Assembly: GCF_050003625.1 (NCBI RefSeq)
Contig: NC_134398.1
Location: 78,586,003 to 78,650,002, forward strand
From: Haematobia irritans
Taxonomy: Eukaryota; Arthropoda; Insecta; Diptera; Muscidae
Direction: 5' to 3'
Length of the DNA: 64,000 nt
Shown here: piece by piece, positions 10,232 through 22,011 of the stretch
Position numbering within the stretch: position 1 is the stretch's first letter
How the letters are laid out: each line of letters begins with the position of its first letter
The notes under the pieces: model-generated
Database searches by the model: none
The model's input: the letters and a program-made list of their open reading frames with translations, nothing else
Told to the model about the DNA's origin: nothing
Translations under genes and position numbers: made by a program

Positions 10232-12183
10232 TATACCCTCCATCATAGGATGGTGGTATATTAACTTTGTCATTCCCTTTATAACACATCGAAATATTGC
10301 TCTAAGACCCCATAAAGTATATATATTCTGGGTCGTGGTGAAATTCTGAGTCGATCTAAGCATGTCCGTCCGTCCGTCCGTCCGTCCGTCTGTTGAAATC
10401 ACGCTAACTTCCGAACGAAACAAGCTATCGACTTGAAACTTGGCACAAGTAGTTGTTATCGATGTAGGTCGGATGGTATTGAAAATGGACCATATCGGTC
10501 CACTTTTACGTATAGCCCCCATATAAAGGGACCCTCAGATTTGGTTTGTAGAGCCTCTAACAGAAGCATATTTCATCCGATCCGGCTGAAATTTGGTATA
10601 TGGTGTTGGTATATAGTCTCTAACAAACATGCAAAAATTGGTCCACATCGGTCCATAATTATATATAGCCCCCATATAAACCGAACCCCAGATTTGGGTT
10701 GCGGAGCCTCATAGAGAACCAAATTTCATCCGATCCGGCTGAAATTTTGTATATGGTGTTGGTATATAGTCTCTAACAACCATGCAAAAATTGGTCCACA
10801 TCGGTCCATAATTATATATAGCCCCCATATGGACCGATCCCCAGATTTGGGTTGCGGAGCCTCAAAGAGAAGCAAATTTCATCCGATCCGCCTGAAATTT
10901 GGTACATGGTGTTGGTATATGGTCTTTAATAACCATGCAAAAATTGGCCCACATCAGTCCATAATTATATATAGCCCCCATATAAACCGATCCCCAGATT
11001 TGGCTTGCGGAGCCTCTAAGAGAAGCAAATTGCATCCGATCCGGCTGAAATTTGGTACATGATGTTGGTATATGGTGTCTAACAACCATGCAAAAATTGG
11101 TCCACATCGGTCCATAATTATATATAGCCCCCATATAAATCGGTCTCCAGATTTGGCTTGCGAAGCCTCAAAGAGAAGCAAATTGCATCCGATCCGGCTG
11201 AAATTTGGTACATGATGTTGGTATATGGTCTCTTACAACCATGCAAAAATTGGTCCACATCGGTTTATAATTATATATAGCCCCCATATAAGCCGATCTC
11301 CAGATTTGGCTTGCGAAGTCTCCAAGAGAAGCAAATTTCACCCAATCCGGTTGTAATTTTGAACATGGTGTTAGTATATGATCTTTAACAACCGTGACAG
11401 AATTGGTCCATATCGGTCCATAATTATATATAGCCCCCATATAAAACGTTCTCCAGATTTGACCTCCGTAGCCTCTTGGAGGAGCAAAATTCATCCGATC
11501 CGGTTCAAATTAGGAACGTGGTGTTAGTATATGGTCGCTAACAACCATACCAAAATTGGTCCAATCACACAAAAATTGGTCCATATCGGTTCATAATCAT
11601 GGTTGCCACTAGAGCCAAAAATAATCTACCAAAATTTTATTTATAGAGAAAATTTTGTCAAAATTTTATTTCTATAGAAAATTTTGTCAAAATTTTATTT
11701 CTAGAGAAAATTTTGTTAAAATTTTGTTTGGTTCATAATAAAATTTTCATCATTGTCAAAATTTTATTTCTATAGAAAATTTTTTCAAAATTTTATTTCT
11801 TTAGAAAATTTTGTTCAAATTTTATTCGGTTCATAATCATGGTTGCCACTCGAGCCAAAAATGATCTACCAAGATTTTATTTCTATAGAATATTTTGTTA
11901 AAATTTTATTTCTGTAGAAAATTTTGTCAAAATTTTATGTCTACTTTGTCAAACTGAATTCTATACGTATTGGATCGATCTTTTAATATATACCACGTAT
12001 GGACTTACATACAATTTAGAAGATGGTGTTAGGAGGTTTTAAGATACCTTGCCATCGGCAAGCGTTACCGCAACCCAAGTAATTCGATTGTCGATGGCAG
12101 TGTTTAGAAGAAGTTTCTACGCAATCCATGATGGAGGGTACATAAGCTTCGGCCTGGCCGAACTTACGGCCGTATATACTTGT
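10232..12183 (+). mobile_element. Helentron/DINE-like repeat R1, copy b
   Basis: It begins with the hairpin TATACCCTCCATCATAGG at 10232, has five GTCC units at about 10365-10388, then six or more tandem units with the marker TAAACCG-type string at 10677, 10830, 10983, 11136, 11289 and 11442, all 153 bp apart, and ends with GGCCTGGCCGAACTTACG and ACTTGT at 12178-12183. Between 11600 and 11960 a TTTCTATAGAAAATTTTG minisatellite module interrupts it. It inserted 15 bp from R1a in the same T-rich arm. Non-coding. Confidence 0.65.
11600..11960. repeat. TCTATAGAAAATTTTGTC minisatellite module in R1b
   Basis: Roughly 24-25-bp units of AAAATTTTATTTCTATAGAA (or close variants) are repeated and bounded twice by GGTTGCCACT(A/C)GAGCCAAAAA. 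The same unit is amplified at 21530-21770 (within another MITE) and, on the opposite strand, at 34430-34570 and 34790-35280. Confidence 0.8.
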
Positions 12184-12447
12184 TTTATAATTCGATATTT
12201 TGATCTCCTTCGGAAATCATCGACGGGAATAAAATAAATAAATAAAAATAAAACTGTCACTGGTGTTGTCCTCTCATTTCTGTTGCTGCTACCACACTGG
12301 TAAAATAAAACAGAAAAAAAACTCTGACTTTGAGCTTGAATTTACAAAAAGAAAACAGAAGGTAAAAAGTCTTTTAATTTATATGAATTCGTAAACACAA
12401 AAGACGATTAATTCGAATGTCTTTATTATTTTTCACACAACTGTGTA

Positions 12448-12937
12448 CACAGAAAAAAATAAACTAACGCTAAATTTAACTTATTTTTATTGTAAAAAAA
12501 ATATTTATTAGTAGTTAAATGTTATTACTTGTTGCGAAATTTTCCACAGCCCAATGAATTTTTCGTTTTTTTTTAAATATGTCTCAAATATTTTATGAAC
12601 TAAACGTGAGTATAAAGTTCGATGACCGTACACAAAAGTTCAATATGAACTACAGCAAATGAAAATTTTCGTACAAAAATAGCAAGAATGGACTACTGTA
12701 TGGTTAAAATGATCATGATTTGGCGCCAATGATTTTCTTCTTAACTTTTAGTTAATATTTTCTTCTATTAGAGAGTGTAATTTCGTGAACTGTAGTTAAA
12801 AAGTACAACAGGGCATTAAATTTTCATGGTTTTAGGAACGCTTTGGAGAAATCTCAAAATGTGTAGCAAAATTTAGTTCAATTTTCGTACGAGTTAGTGT
12901 ATTCTTCCTATAAAACAATTTACTTTTTTTTTTAGTG
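12448..12937. mobile_element. MITE with CACAGAAAAAAA terminus
   Basis: The left end is CACAGAAAAAAATAA after TA (12446-12447), the right end TTTTTTTTTTAGTG before TA (12938-12939). It has no coding capacity, and the inverted repeat is short. A similar right end (TTTTTTTTCTGTG, then TA) is seen at about 41483-41498. Confidence 0.5.
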
Positions 12938-12959
12938 TATATTACGCCTAATTTAGATT

Positions 12960-13600
12960 CATATGATCACCGTAGGCCAAAGTTTTATTCCGATTCACTT
13001 CAAATTTTGCACTGAAATCGAATTAACATTTTATTTATATGTACCAAATTTGGTTCAAATTGGTTAAGACTTAGATATAGATCCCATATGGGTACATTGT
13101 ACATAGATTTGGGAAAATATGGAAGAATATTTCATTTTTACACCAATTTTCAGTGAAATTTTACTCCAACTGATTTGATTTAACATACTATTTGAGTATG
13201 ATATAAATCGGGTCAGATTTAGATAAAGCCTCCATATAAACGTTCTTGCCGTTTAAGCATATATTGCCAAAATACCCACATTTTCCAAAATAAAATCTGT
13301 GTCGAAAAATGGATTTAGTTTTATCATATTTTACTAAATTTGTGTTTAAATTTAAAGCCTAGAGGTTTTGTAGAAGAGGAAAACAAGTTGTTCAAATCGG
13401 TTTAGATTTAAATGTATGCATATGGGAATATAAACCTATATATAACTCCCAACAAATTTTAATAATTTGAGGTGGTATGAAAATTATTAGTTTACAAAGT
13501 CGTTCCTCCGCCCGAATTTAGACTGCTTACTTGTATGGCATATAACTCACATATAAAGCCGTCCTGATTATTTGGATTCTTAAGAATTAAGGATAGGTTA
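12960..13600 (+). repeat. Degenerate R-type repeat
   Basis: It contains scattered R-family phrases (AGATATAGATCCCATATGGG, GCCTCCATATAAACG, CAAATTTGGTTCAAATTGG) but no clean ends or regular period. It is probably an old, decayed relative of R2/R3. Confidence 0.5.
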
Positions 13601-13636
13601 GATTAGTCTGGATTTGCCAAAAGTCTGGCATTTTTT

Positions 13637-13710
13637 AGTGTTTGGTCGAAACTGGAATTGAACCCATGACCATTTTGTGCAAGGCGGAGATGTTAACCAT
13701 TGCTTAATTT
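13637..13710 (-). repeat. tRNA-derived SINE head, relic
   Basis: On the minus strand it reads AATGGTTAACATCTCCGCCTT and then GGGTTCAATTCCAG, an A- and B-box pair like that of the SINE at 41931-42275, followed by TTTCGACCAAACAC, which also follows the tRNA head in that SINE. Only the head remains. Confidence 0.55.
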
Positions 13711-13719
13711 GTAAAAAAA

Positions 13720-14690
13720 TACCACTTCCTTGTGTGCGAATAAGTCCTTATTCGAAAATATCCGTTTTTAGTTCTTCAGTACACATGAACTATTTATGCC
13801 TGCATCACAAAACTCGTCAGTAGGAGTGCCAAACATAGTGAACACTCCATTCCTCCGTGACTCAGGAGCAAGGACTATTTAAATGGTGCGGATAGGTGTC
13901 CACCATTCACTCTGAATAACCAAATGGCAACGAACCAAAGGCAAAACGGGTTTGCCAATATTTTTATTCAGTTTAAACTTCTCTGCCTCAACCGCAATGG
14001 AAAATCGTTGAACCATAAAATAGGCAAGAATAACGACAAATCGATCACATCCAAAAAAGCCGCAAGCCAAATGTGAATGGATGAATGTGAATGTGGCTTC
14101 AAATAACTGTGGTTTTCCGATTTGACTCTACCATGTGAACTCTGCTAACTATCGGCTACCCATGATATATGGACCAATTGACACAATGTTAATATTCAGG
14201 ACTAACCAGCAAAAGGCAAAAGAAATCATATAACCGTGTCATAGATTGTTTCAATGGTACACACCGTTCAAGCAAACAAAAAAATGAGTACCGCAATTTA
14301 TAGCAATACCAGGTTGGGGTGTTGTGTTGCAGTATGCACCAACGACTGATTTTCATTTTTTTCATTTGTCGGAAAAATGCATCTCGGACTGTTCCATCGC
14401 ATTGTCGAGATTTCTAAACGATCCGACGATATGTAAATTTAATTTTATATGATGTAATAAAAAAAATCAATATAACTACCAGTTTTTTTTTCATTTTTGT
14501 GAAAGTAACGTTTTGAGTATTTCATCCCATACATTTATTTATACAATAAGTTCCCCTTATTACCTTGCTGAAAACGTTCCAACTTTTGTGTGTTTACCCG
14601 AGTTAAGCATTTATTCAAGCTCGATTAAGTACTTTAAAGGAGAAGGTAGAATAAATACTTCAAATGGACAATTATCCCATGCTTAACCCT
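13720..14690. other. About 1 kb of unrecognised, less repetitive DNA
   Basis: This stretch is less AT-rich and shows none of the repeat families of the window. The longest frames are under 65 codons and match nothing I know. It could be ordinary intergenic host DNA or hold a non-coding element. Confidence 0.4.
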
Positions 14691-14696
14691 GGAAAG

Positions 14697-14745
14697 TTAT
14701 CGTTATTTTTTGTGCAGTAACGTCATTTGGACTACGGCTTTTTGA
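14697..14745 (+). mobile_element. piggyBac-like end, solo
   Basis: TTAA at 14693-14696 is followed by CCCTGGAAAGTTATCGTTAT, with TTTTTTGTGCAGTAACGTCA next. This aligns with the minus-strand end of the 280-bp element at 39759-40038 (CCCTGGACAGTCATCCTTAT). The other end is not found nearby, so only one terminus survives. Confidence 0.55.
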
Positions 14746-14780
14746 GTTTATTTTCTTAATCAAATCGTTGTTAATTAGTA

Positions 14781-15009
14781 CACCCAAAGAAAAAATACTT
14801 TCCTAAGGAACGAAATTTTAGACAAACGAAATTTCCCTTTGAGATAAAGTATCTTCATTGAGAGAAAATAAACCCGAATTCATGACAAATGTTGGAACAA
14901 TGATCTCTAATCTATTTTATTTGCTTCTAAAGAAAATTGATTAGCTTCAATAGAGATCTTCGTTTGTCTAAAATTTCATTCCTCAGAAAAGAAAACTCTT
15001 CTTTCAGTG
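14781..15009. mobile_element. 229-bp MITE with about 50-bp inverted ends
   Basis: It starts CACCCAAAGAAAAAATAC after TA (14779-14780) and ends CTCTTCTTTCAGTG before TA (15010-15011). The arms share GGAA(C/T)GAAATTTTAGACA over roughly 50 bp, so it can fold into a long hairpin. The left arm also matches the left end of the tRNA-bearing MITE at 8939 (AACGAAATTTTAGACAA). Non-coding. Confidence 0.8.
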
Positions 15010-15468
15010 TATAAAACAAAAAGTCATAAAATGATTGAATTAGTGTAATATATATATATAGTGTATGGTGTGAAATGAAATAGAGTCATCCACTCTCCTA
15101 AACTTCTAACGGCTTTTAATCAAGTATGCAGACAATTTATTGCTAACAACTGTCATATTTTATTGATGTGATCTCTCTCAAATAAAATCCCGCTATGTTT
15201 GTTATAATCAAAGCATCGCTTTCGCCTAGCGTAGTGATTGTATGTTGACGCCTATTGAAAATAGTGTGCAATAAAATAGAGTCAACTTAGGAAAAAACTA
15301 AAAATTTAAAAGTAAAAAGTGAATTCGTGATAAAAATATGTTTTAAATGGTAAGGTTGGCTTCCTCTCCTATAATTCTTTTAGTAACGTGTGTAAAAATA
15401 ATCATTTAGGTCCAAAAATGGGACGAGGAAAGCATTGCACTGACGAGCGCAGGGAGGCAATAAAAAAA

Positions 15469-16958
15469 CAAGTAAGTAAAGTCTAAAGTCGGGCGTGGCC
15501 GACTATATTATACCCTTCACCACTATGTAGACCAACATTTGTGTTACCATCTCAACTACTTAAAATTTGCTGGGAACTATATAAAGGTTTGCATTTTCAG
15601 ATACAAATACTTTAATGGGGAAATTTTTTTTTACTTCTACAAAATCTCTAGAACTAAAATTGAAATCGGCTAACGCCCTGGAATGAAACACAATGTTAGT
15701 AAAAAATATGGGAAATATGAAGCGAGAGAAATTTTAATGCAATTGAACAAAAGAGCATTTATGATTTATCACGCGATACTGATGTATTCGAGATATAGGA
15801 CATTTTGAGTAACATTTACAATTTTTTGCTACTCAGCAGTGACGATTTTACAAGAATATTGGTTAGTTCTTGCAAAGATTTGTGGTAAAGTGTGGGTTGT
15901 GATATATTATTTGGTAATGTCGGGCGACTTGGAGCCTTATTTAAAACTCAACCGTTCTATGGAAAGTCTGGCATTACAGTGTGTAGGATATGACTAAGAT
16001 ATGGGGAAATCACCACAGAATTTTGTGTAAAGTGTGAGAATTTGGCTTTATTTGTATAAACCGGAAGAACGAATATATGGAGGCCTTATCTAAAACTGAA
16101 CCAAATTAGAACAAACTTGACACACTTTAATATCATATTAAATATATTCTCTGTGGAAACTATCCAGTCAATTGGAGGAAAATCCCATTGAAAATGGGTC
16201 TAAAATATGAAAATGTTTACCATACTTCCCCAACTCTGGTGTACGTATATATATGGGAGCTATATAATCTGAACCGATTTTGACTAAATTTGAACTGCAT
16301 AGTTAGAATAATAATTCTGCAATCTCTGCAAAATGTCACGTTAATGGGAGTATAACTTTGGACCCCGTGATCATATGAGTGTAAATCGGGCGAAAGATAT
16401 ATTTAAATCTGAACCGATTTCAACCAAATTCAACACTTACCGATACTATTAAACGTATTCCTTGTGCAAAATTTGAAGCAACGTAAGGCAAAACTCTGGC
16501 TTTTGAGGCAATATAAGTCCAAATCGGACGAAAGATATATATGGGAGCTATATCTAAATCATAACCGATTTTAATGAAATTTGGTACACTTACCCATACT
16601 ATTAAACGTACTCCTTGTGCAAAATTTGAACCACATCACGGCAAAACTTTGGCTTTTGAGGCCATATTTTTCCAAAATCATTAGCGATCGTCTTTGTTCC
16701 CCAAAACGACCCTGTGCCAAATTTGAGGACGATCGGACTTAAACTGCGACCTGTACTTTGCGCACAAAAATACATGAACAGACAGACAGACAGACAGACG
16801 GACGGACAGACAGACAGACGGACATCGCTAAATCGACTCAGAATTTAATCCTAAGACGATCGGTATACTAAACGATGGGTCTCAGACTTTTCATTCTTGG
16901 CGTTACATACAAATGCACAAACTTATACCCTGTACCACAGTAGTTGTGAAGGTTATAA
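15469..16958 (-). mobile_element. Helentron/DINE-like repeat R3, in the Tc1 gene
   Basis: Minus orientation: the 3' end is GTCGGCCACGCCCGAC, then ACTTTACTTACTTGT finishing at 15469, and the 5' end lies near 16958 (TTATAACC...). It has a long GACA/GACG run at 16781-16825 next to ATCGCTAAATCGACTCAGAA, and central units with AACCGATTT phrases about 140-151 bp apart at 16274, 16414 and 16565; the short step lacks an ATGGGAGCTATAT block of about 13 bp, so the ancestral step is again near 153. It separates codons 18 and 19 of the Tc1-like transposase without an obvious target duplication. Confidence 0.65.
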
Positions 16959-17639
16959 ATACGTAATGAAGGTAAAAGCTACAGTGAAATTGCAAAAATA
17001 TTTAAATGCTCCAAGAAAATGGTCGAAAATGCAGTAAAGTATAAGTCAAAACCAGAAAAAAGGGGAATGAAATCAAAAATTTCAGAGCAAACAAAAAGAA
17101 AAATACTGCGCCATGTTAAAAAGGACCCTTTTGTTACATCTTTAGCACTGAAAAAGGAGTATGATTTGAATGTTGATACATCTACAATAAGAAGAATGTT
17201 GATTCAAAACGATTTAAAGGCTAAAAGTTCCCGGAAAGTTCCGTTCCTCTCAAAACGAAACATAGGAAAAAGATTGGAGTTCGCAAGGGAACATGTGAAT
17301 TGGCACACCCTCAAAAAAAAAAATCGCTTCTTTAACATATGTTCCAAACATATTTTGCAGGAAGCACATATATTATTGGATACTGCCGAAACATTAATAT
17401 GTTTGTTTTATGTAAACATATTATATGTTTGGAAGCATTTTGAGCCCAAAAATATTATATGCTTGGAAGAATTTTTCCCAAAGACGATTGTGCTCATTGC
17501 CTAACATACTCGTAATTTTCACTTCCACGAAATATTTTAGTTCTTGGCACCTTTTTCTGTAATACAAATAATGTTGAAGAAATTATTCACTTTTATAAAT
17601 TTTTTAAATTTTAACTTTCGCCTGCATAGAGAATTGAAC

Positions 17640-17880
17640 CGAGGACCATATAGTTTGTAAGCCAACACACTATCCACTGGGCTACGTAGCTGTTATAGTC
17701 ACCAGCAGATAATTATCGTTATAAGTTACATTTATATAGCATAGTTTGCAGCGCCCACGAGCCCATGTAAACATAACATTATTTAACAGAAACATACATT
17801 TGTTTGCCACGTGAAGCAGTGGTTAGCATGTCTGCCTTGCATGCAAAGGGTCTTGGGTTCAATCCCTGCTCCGACCGAAC
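17640..17880. repeat. Divergent tRNA-like pair in T copy 2
   Basis: Module 2 is on the minus strand (B box at its left end, A box near GCCCAGTGGATAG) and module 1 on the plus strand (GCAGTGGTTAGCATG, then GGGTTCAATCCC). The order and spacing are as at 9255-9513. Confidence 0.7.
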
Positions 17881-19356
17881 ACTTTTTTTTTAATTTACAC
17901 ATTTATATTTATACTATATAAAATTTTTATAATGAAACTTCGAAATGTGGGTTATTAAAGATTTATAGTCAGTAACAGTGCTTGATATAAACGAAATTGA
18001 CTGATTTTTGGATAAAATATTATTTTTCTATTGCAAAAATAACAATTTTGTAACAAAAAACTGGTACAAAACTTTAAAATTTGGTAGGAATTCAAAAACT
18101 CTAACAAAAAAGAACGTGGAGTCGAGTATAAACACACATAAATAATTCTATAATATAAACATAAATTTATTTAGGCGTGAACAGTTTTTTACTAGCATTT
18201 AACACCATCGCTCTAAAATGCCTTTTATTTTTATACCCTAAACCACATAGTGGTTTGGGTATAATAAGTTTGATCGGCCAAAAAATGTGCCTACCAGAAA
18301 TATTGATTTTAGACCCCATAAAATATATACTGATCGACTCAGAATCACCTCCTGAGTCGATCTAGCGCTTGGTGTCCGTCCGTCTGTCCATGTATTTGTT
18401 GTTCACAGGATTCCGGTCGCAATTATTAACCGATTTTGATGAAATTTGGTACAGGGAGTTCTTTGGGCACAAGGACGAACGCTATTGGAGGAAATCGGAT
18501 CAAATTTAGATATAGCTCCCATATATATGTTTCGCCCGATTTCGACAAATGGCGTCACGTTGCGCGTTTTTGCAAACGCATCGTCACCAAATTTGGCGAA
18601 AGGTAATCTTTTCCATCGCCCTTCAAGTCTGCAAAATTTCATCCAAATCGGTTCAGATTTAGATATAGCTCCCATATATATGTATGGCCCGATTTTCCCA
18701 AATTTGGCCACAAAACCCTTATTTATCAACCTATCTCACCCAAATTTAACTAAATGTAGTCTTCTACAGCACTTACTACATGTGCAAAAAATCATCGAAA
18801 TCGGTTCAGATTTAGATATAGCTCCCATATATATGTACCGCCCGATTTTTCTAAATTTGGCCATAAAACCCTTATTTATCAACCGATCTGACCCACATTT
18901 GGCTAAATGTAGTCTTCTATAGCACTTACTATATGTGCAAAAAATCATCGAAATCGGTTCAGATTTAGATATAGCTCCCATATATATGTATAGCCCGATT
19001 TTCCCAAATTTGGCCATAGCACCCTTATTTATTAACCGATCTTACTAAAAGTTTGCTAGATTTAGTCCTCTATAGTACTAACTATATGTGCAAAATTTCA
19101 TCGAAATCGGTTCAGATGTAGATATAGCTCCCATATATGTATCACCCGATTTTGAAAAATTCGCCCCTAATAACCTTATGTTTGACCATACAGGCCTCAT
19201 TTCTTAACTGATCTTACTCAAATCTTGCACAAGGTAACCTTTTGTGGTATTAATCAAACCCGCAAAATATTATGCAATTTGGTTCAGATTTAGATATAGC
19301 TTCCATATATACGCATCGCTCTATTTTCCCAAATTTGGCCATAATACTCTTACTTA

Positions 19357-21130
19357 CACTGTTAGAAAAATATGTTTTTCATATGTTCCGATATAAACAA
19401 AATGTGTTTCGGGCACGATTTTAAACCACAATATATTTAAGTGCGAACATGTAATGTTCCTAAACTAACACTAAATGTTTGGGACATCTATGTTAATATG
19501 TTAGAATATATTATGTTTGGGGCATGAATGTTTCATAAAAATCATATGTGTGAATGCAAACATATATAAATTTACAAATTTCGACTAAACATACATATGT
19601 TGTGATATTTTATTCAAAGCGACAAAGAGAGAGTATAGAGAGAAATAGAGATGGAAACCGGGAGAGTTGACGAAAGAAATCAATATAACACAGCAAAAGA
19701 GTCAAAAGAGAACAATTTCTGTGAAACCGCTTGTATGTTGTTTCGGAAAACTGTTTTATGATAAGGCCAAAAATTTGATACGTTTAAGTCTAAATATTAT
19801 TTAATTTGAATAAAGAGAATATACATTCTGAACCAAGAGAATAGACATTTGAAAAACAAACAGCTTATGTTTTCGCCTTGAGAGCAGCATTTTATGTATG
19901 TGTGGATATGTGTTTTGTTTATCATTTTGGCATTATGGGCACAATTTTTTTCTTGGTTCGTTAAAAGAAATCAGGGGTCTTCATAAAAATAACGAAAGGG
20001 CACTATACTCTTTTTAGAGTTGGGACAGTAAAATGAAATAAGGAGGAAATAGTGAAAAATTACACAGTAAAATGTAAAAAAAAAACTTTAGTTCCTCTTT
20101 ATTAAAAAGTAGTCCACGAGGAGTTGACGGACACCATCAAATATAAAAGCGGGCATTAAGTTCGAGTTTTACAGCTAAAACAATTTAAAAAGTTTATTTT
20201 CTTTAAAATGAATTATTAAAGAAAAATAAAAGGAATTTTAGAGCGATGGTGTTAAATGCTAGTAAAAAACTGTTATGTATGTATGTTTATACTCGACTCC
20301 ACGTTCTTCTTTTGTTAGTTTTTGAATTCCTTCCAAATTTTAAAGTTTTGTACAAAAACAGTTTTTTATTACAAGATTGTTATTTTTGCAATAAAAAATA
20401 ATATTTTATCCAAAAATCAGTCAATTTCGTTTATATCAAGCACTGTTACTGACTATAAATCTTTAATAACGCACATTTCGAAGTTTCATTTAAAAAAAAT
20501 TAATATAGTATAAATATAAATGTGTAAATTAAAAAAAAAAAAAACAAAACAAAAAAAAATGTTCGGTCGGAGCAGGGATTGAACCCACGACCCTTTGCAT
20601 GCAAGGCAGACATGCTAACCACTGCTCCACGTGGCAAACAAATGTATGCTTCTGTTAAATAATGTTATGTTTGCATAGGCTCGTGGGCGCTGCAAACTAT
20701 GCTATATAAATGTAACTTAAAACGATAATTATCTACTGGTGACTATAACAGCTACGTAGCCCAGTGGATAGTGTGTTGGCTTACAAACTGTATGGTCCTC
20801 GGTTCGATTCTCCGTGCAGGCGAAAGGTAAAATTTAAAAAATTATAAAAGTGAATAATTTCTTCAACATTATTTGTATTACAGAGAAAGAAGCCAATAAC
20901 TAAAAAATTTCGTGGAAGTGAAAATTACGAGTATGTTAGGGAATGAGCACAATCGTGTTTGGGAAAAATTCTTCCAAGCATATAATATTTTTGGCTCAAA
21001 ATGCTTCCAAACATATAATATGCTCACATAAAACAAACATATTAATGTTTCGACAGTATCCAATAATATATGTGCTTCCTGCAAAATATGTTTGGAACAT
21101 ATGTTAAAGAAGCGATTTTTTTTGAGGGTG
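19357..21130 (+). mobile_element. T transposon, copy 1 (inner), complete
   Basis: It starts CACTGTTAGAAAAATATG after TA (19355-19356) and ends TTTTTTTTGAGGGTG before TA (21131-21132), 1774 bp. It interrupts an R2 tandem unit (CTTACT | TTAACC), and other R2 units supply the empty sequence. The B part (19357-20234) contains many ACATATG/CATATGT words and an AGAGAGTATAGAGAGAAA stretch; the A part (20235-21130) contains the tRNA-like pair. No transposase frame. Family assignment beyond a TA-targeting, Tc1/mariner-like MITE is open. Confidence 0.85.
20567..20825. repeat. Divergent tRNA-like pair in T copy 1
   Basis: Module 1 reads on the minus strand (20640 down to 20572: GTGGAGCAGTGGTTAGCATG, GGGTTCAATCCC). 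Module 2 reads on the plus strand (20750-20822: GCCCAGTGGATAGTG, CTTACAAAC, GGTTCGATTCT). They diverge across about 110 bp containing GGCTCGTGGGCGCTGCAAAC. Confidence 0.7.
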
Positions 21131-21336
21131 TATTAACCAATGTTACTCAAATTTCAAATTTTGATGTACTAGCCGATCGTATTTATACGTACTTGTAGCT
21201 TTTACATAAGAATATTGCTCGATTTTTACAAATATTGATTTATTACCCACACTAATTTAACGATTTTCTCTCTTTTAATAATGGGCACAATATTAGTGGC
21301 ATACTAACTCCGTAGGTACAATATCAACACAGCCTG

Positions 21337-22011
21337 TGTTGCTAGAAGTAGGGGAAATTCCCTATATGTAGGGTTTTTCTAATATTTAGCGTCTTGAAGG
21401 GGCGTAGGGCCACAATGTAGGACATTTTCACTCAACATAATTTGTAATAATTTTTACATTTTGGTGGCTCTAGAGGAGGAAATTAGAAGCCGGCAAGACT
21501 TGATCTTTAATAATGTGTGGTTAACTTTATTCCTGTAGAAAATTTTGTCAATATTTTATTTCTATAGAACATTTTGTCAAAATTGTATTTCTATAGAAAT
21601 TTTTTTCAAAATATTATTTATATAAAAAATTTTCTCAAAATTTTATTTCTGTAGAATTTTTTCTCAAAATTTTATTTCTATAGAATTTATTGTCAAAATT
21701 GTATTTCTATAGAAAAATTTCTCACAAAAATTTGTTTATAGAAACTTTTTCCAAAATTTTATTTTTATAGAGATTTAACAAAAAAGGTTACTAATTTGGG
21801 TAGAATTCTACCAACTGTGGCAACCGTGGTGGTAATACAAATTTATATTCTAAGTTATATACGTTGCATATTCATGTTTTAATATTTTTGTTTTGTAAAA
21901 TTTTTTAAATTTAACGAAAAATATAGTAGGGAAAATTGTTTGGGAATGTATGGGAAAGTAGGGAACTTTTTTTGTCCTTGTAGGGTAAACCGAACATTTT
22001 CCCTGGCAACA
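21337..22011. mobile_element. MITE with TGTTGC(T/C)AG ends and minisatellite core
   Basis: The ends TGTTGCTAGAAGTAGGGG and (reverse-complemented) TGTTGCCAGGGAAAATG form an imperfect inverted repeat. The centre has the TTTCTATAGAA minisatellite at 21530-21770, then GGTAGAATTCTACC. A target duplication was not clear. It lies within R2. Confidence 0.5.

Larger units (their letters stand above)
7736..12365. other. Long inverted repeat invaded by two R1 copies
   Basis: The left arm (about 7736-7785, continuing at 10217-10231) and right arm (about 12285-12365) are reverse complements: TTTGTAAATTCAAGCTC and GTCAGAGTTTT on the left pair with the same strings on the opposite strand of the right. The right arm is unbroken and reads GTCAGAGTTTTTTTCTG, whereas the left arm is split there by R1a and again by R1b a few bases further. 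The right arm is therefore the empty site and shows insertion into a T run with no target duplication. The loop 12184-12285 holds no gene. Confidence 0.7.

Noticed and set aside
7788..12183. A CRISPR array or bacterial repeat system in the 153-bp repeats
   Set aside because: Units are contiguous with no spacers, the sequence is clearly of an animal genome, and no cas-like genes exist.
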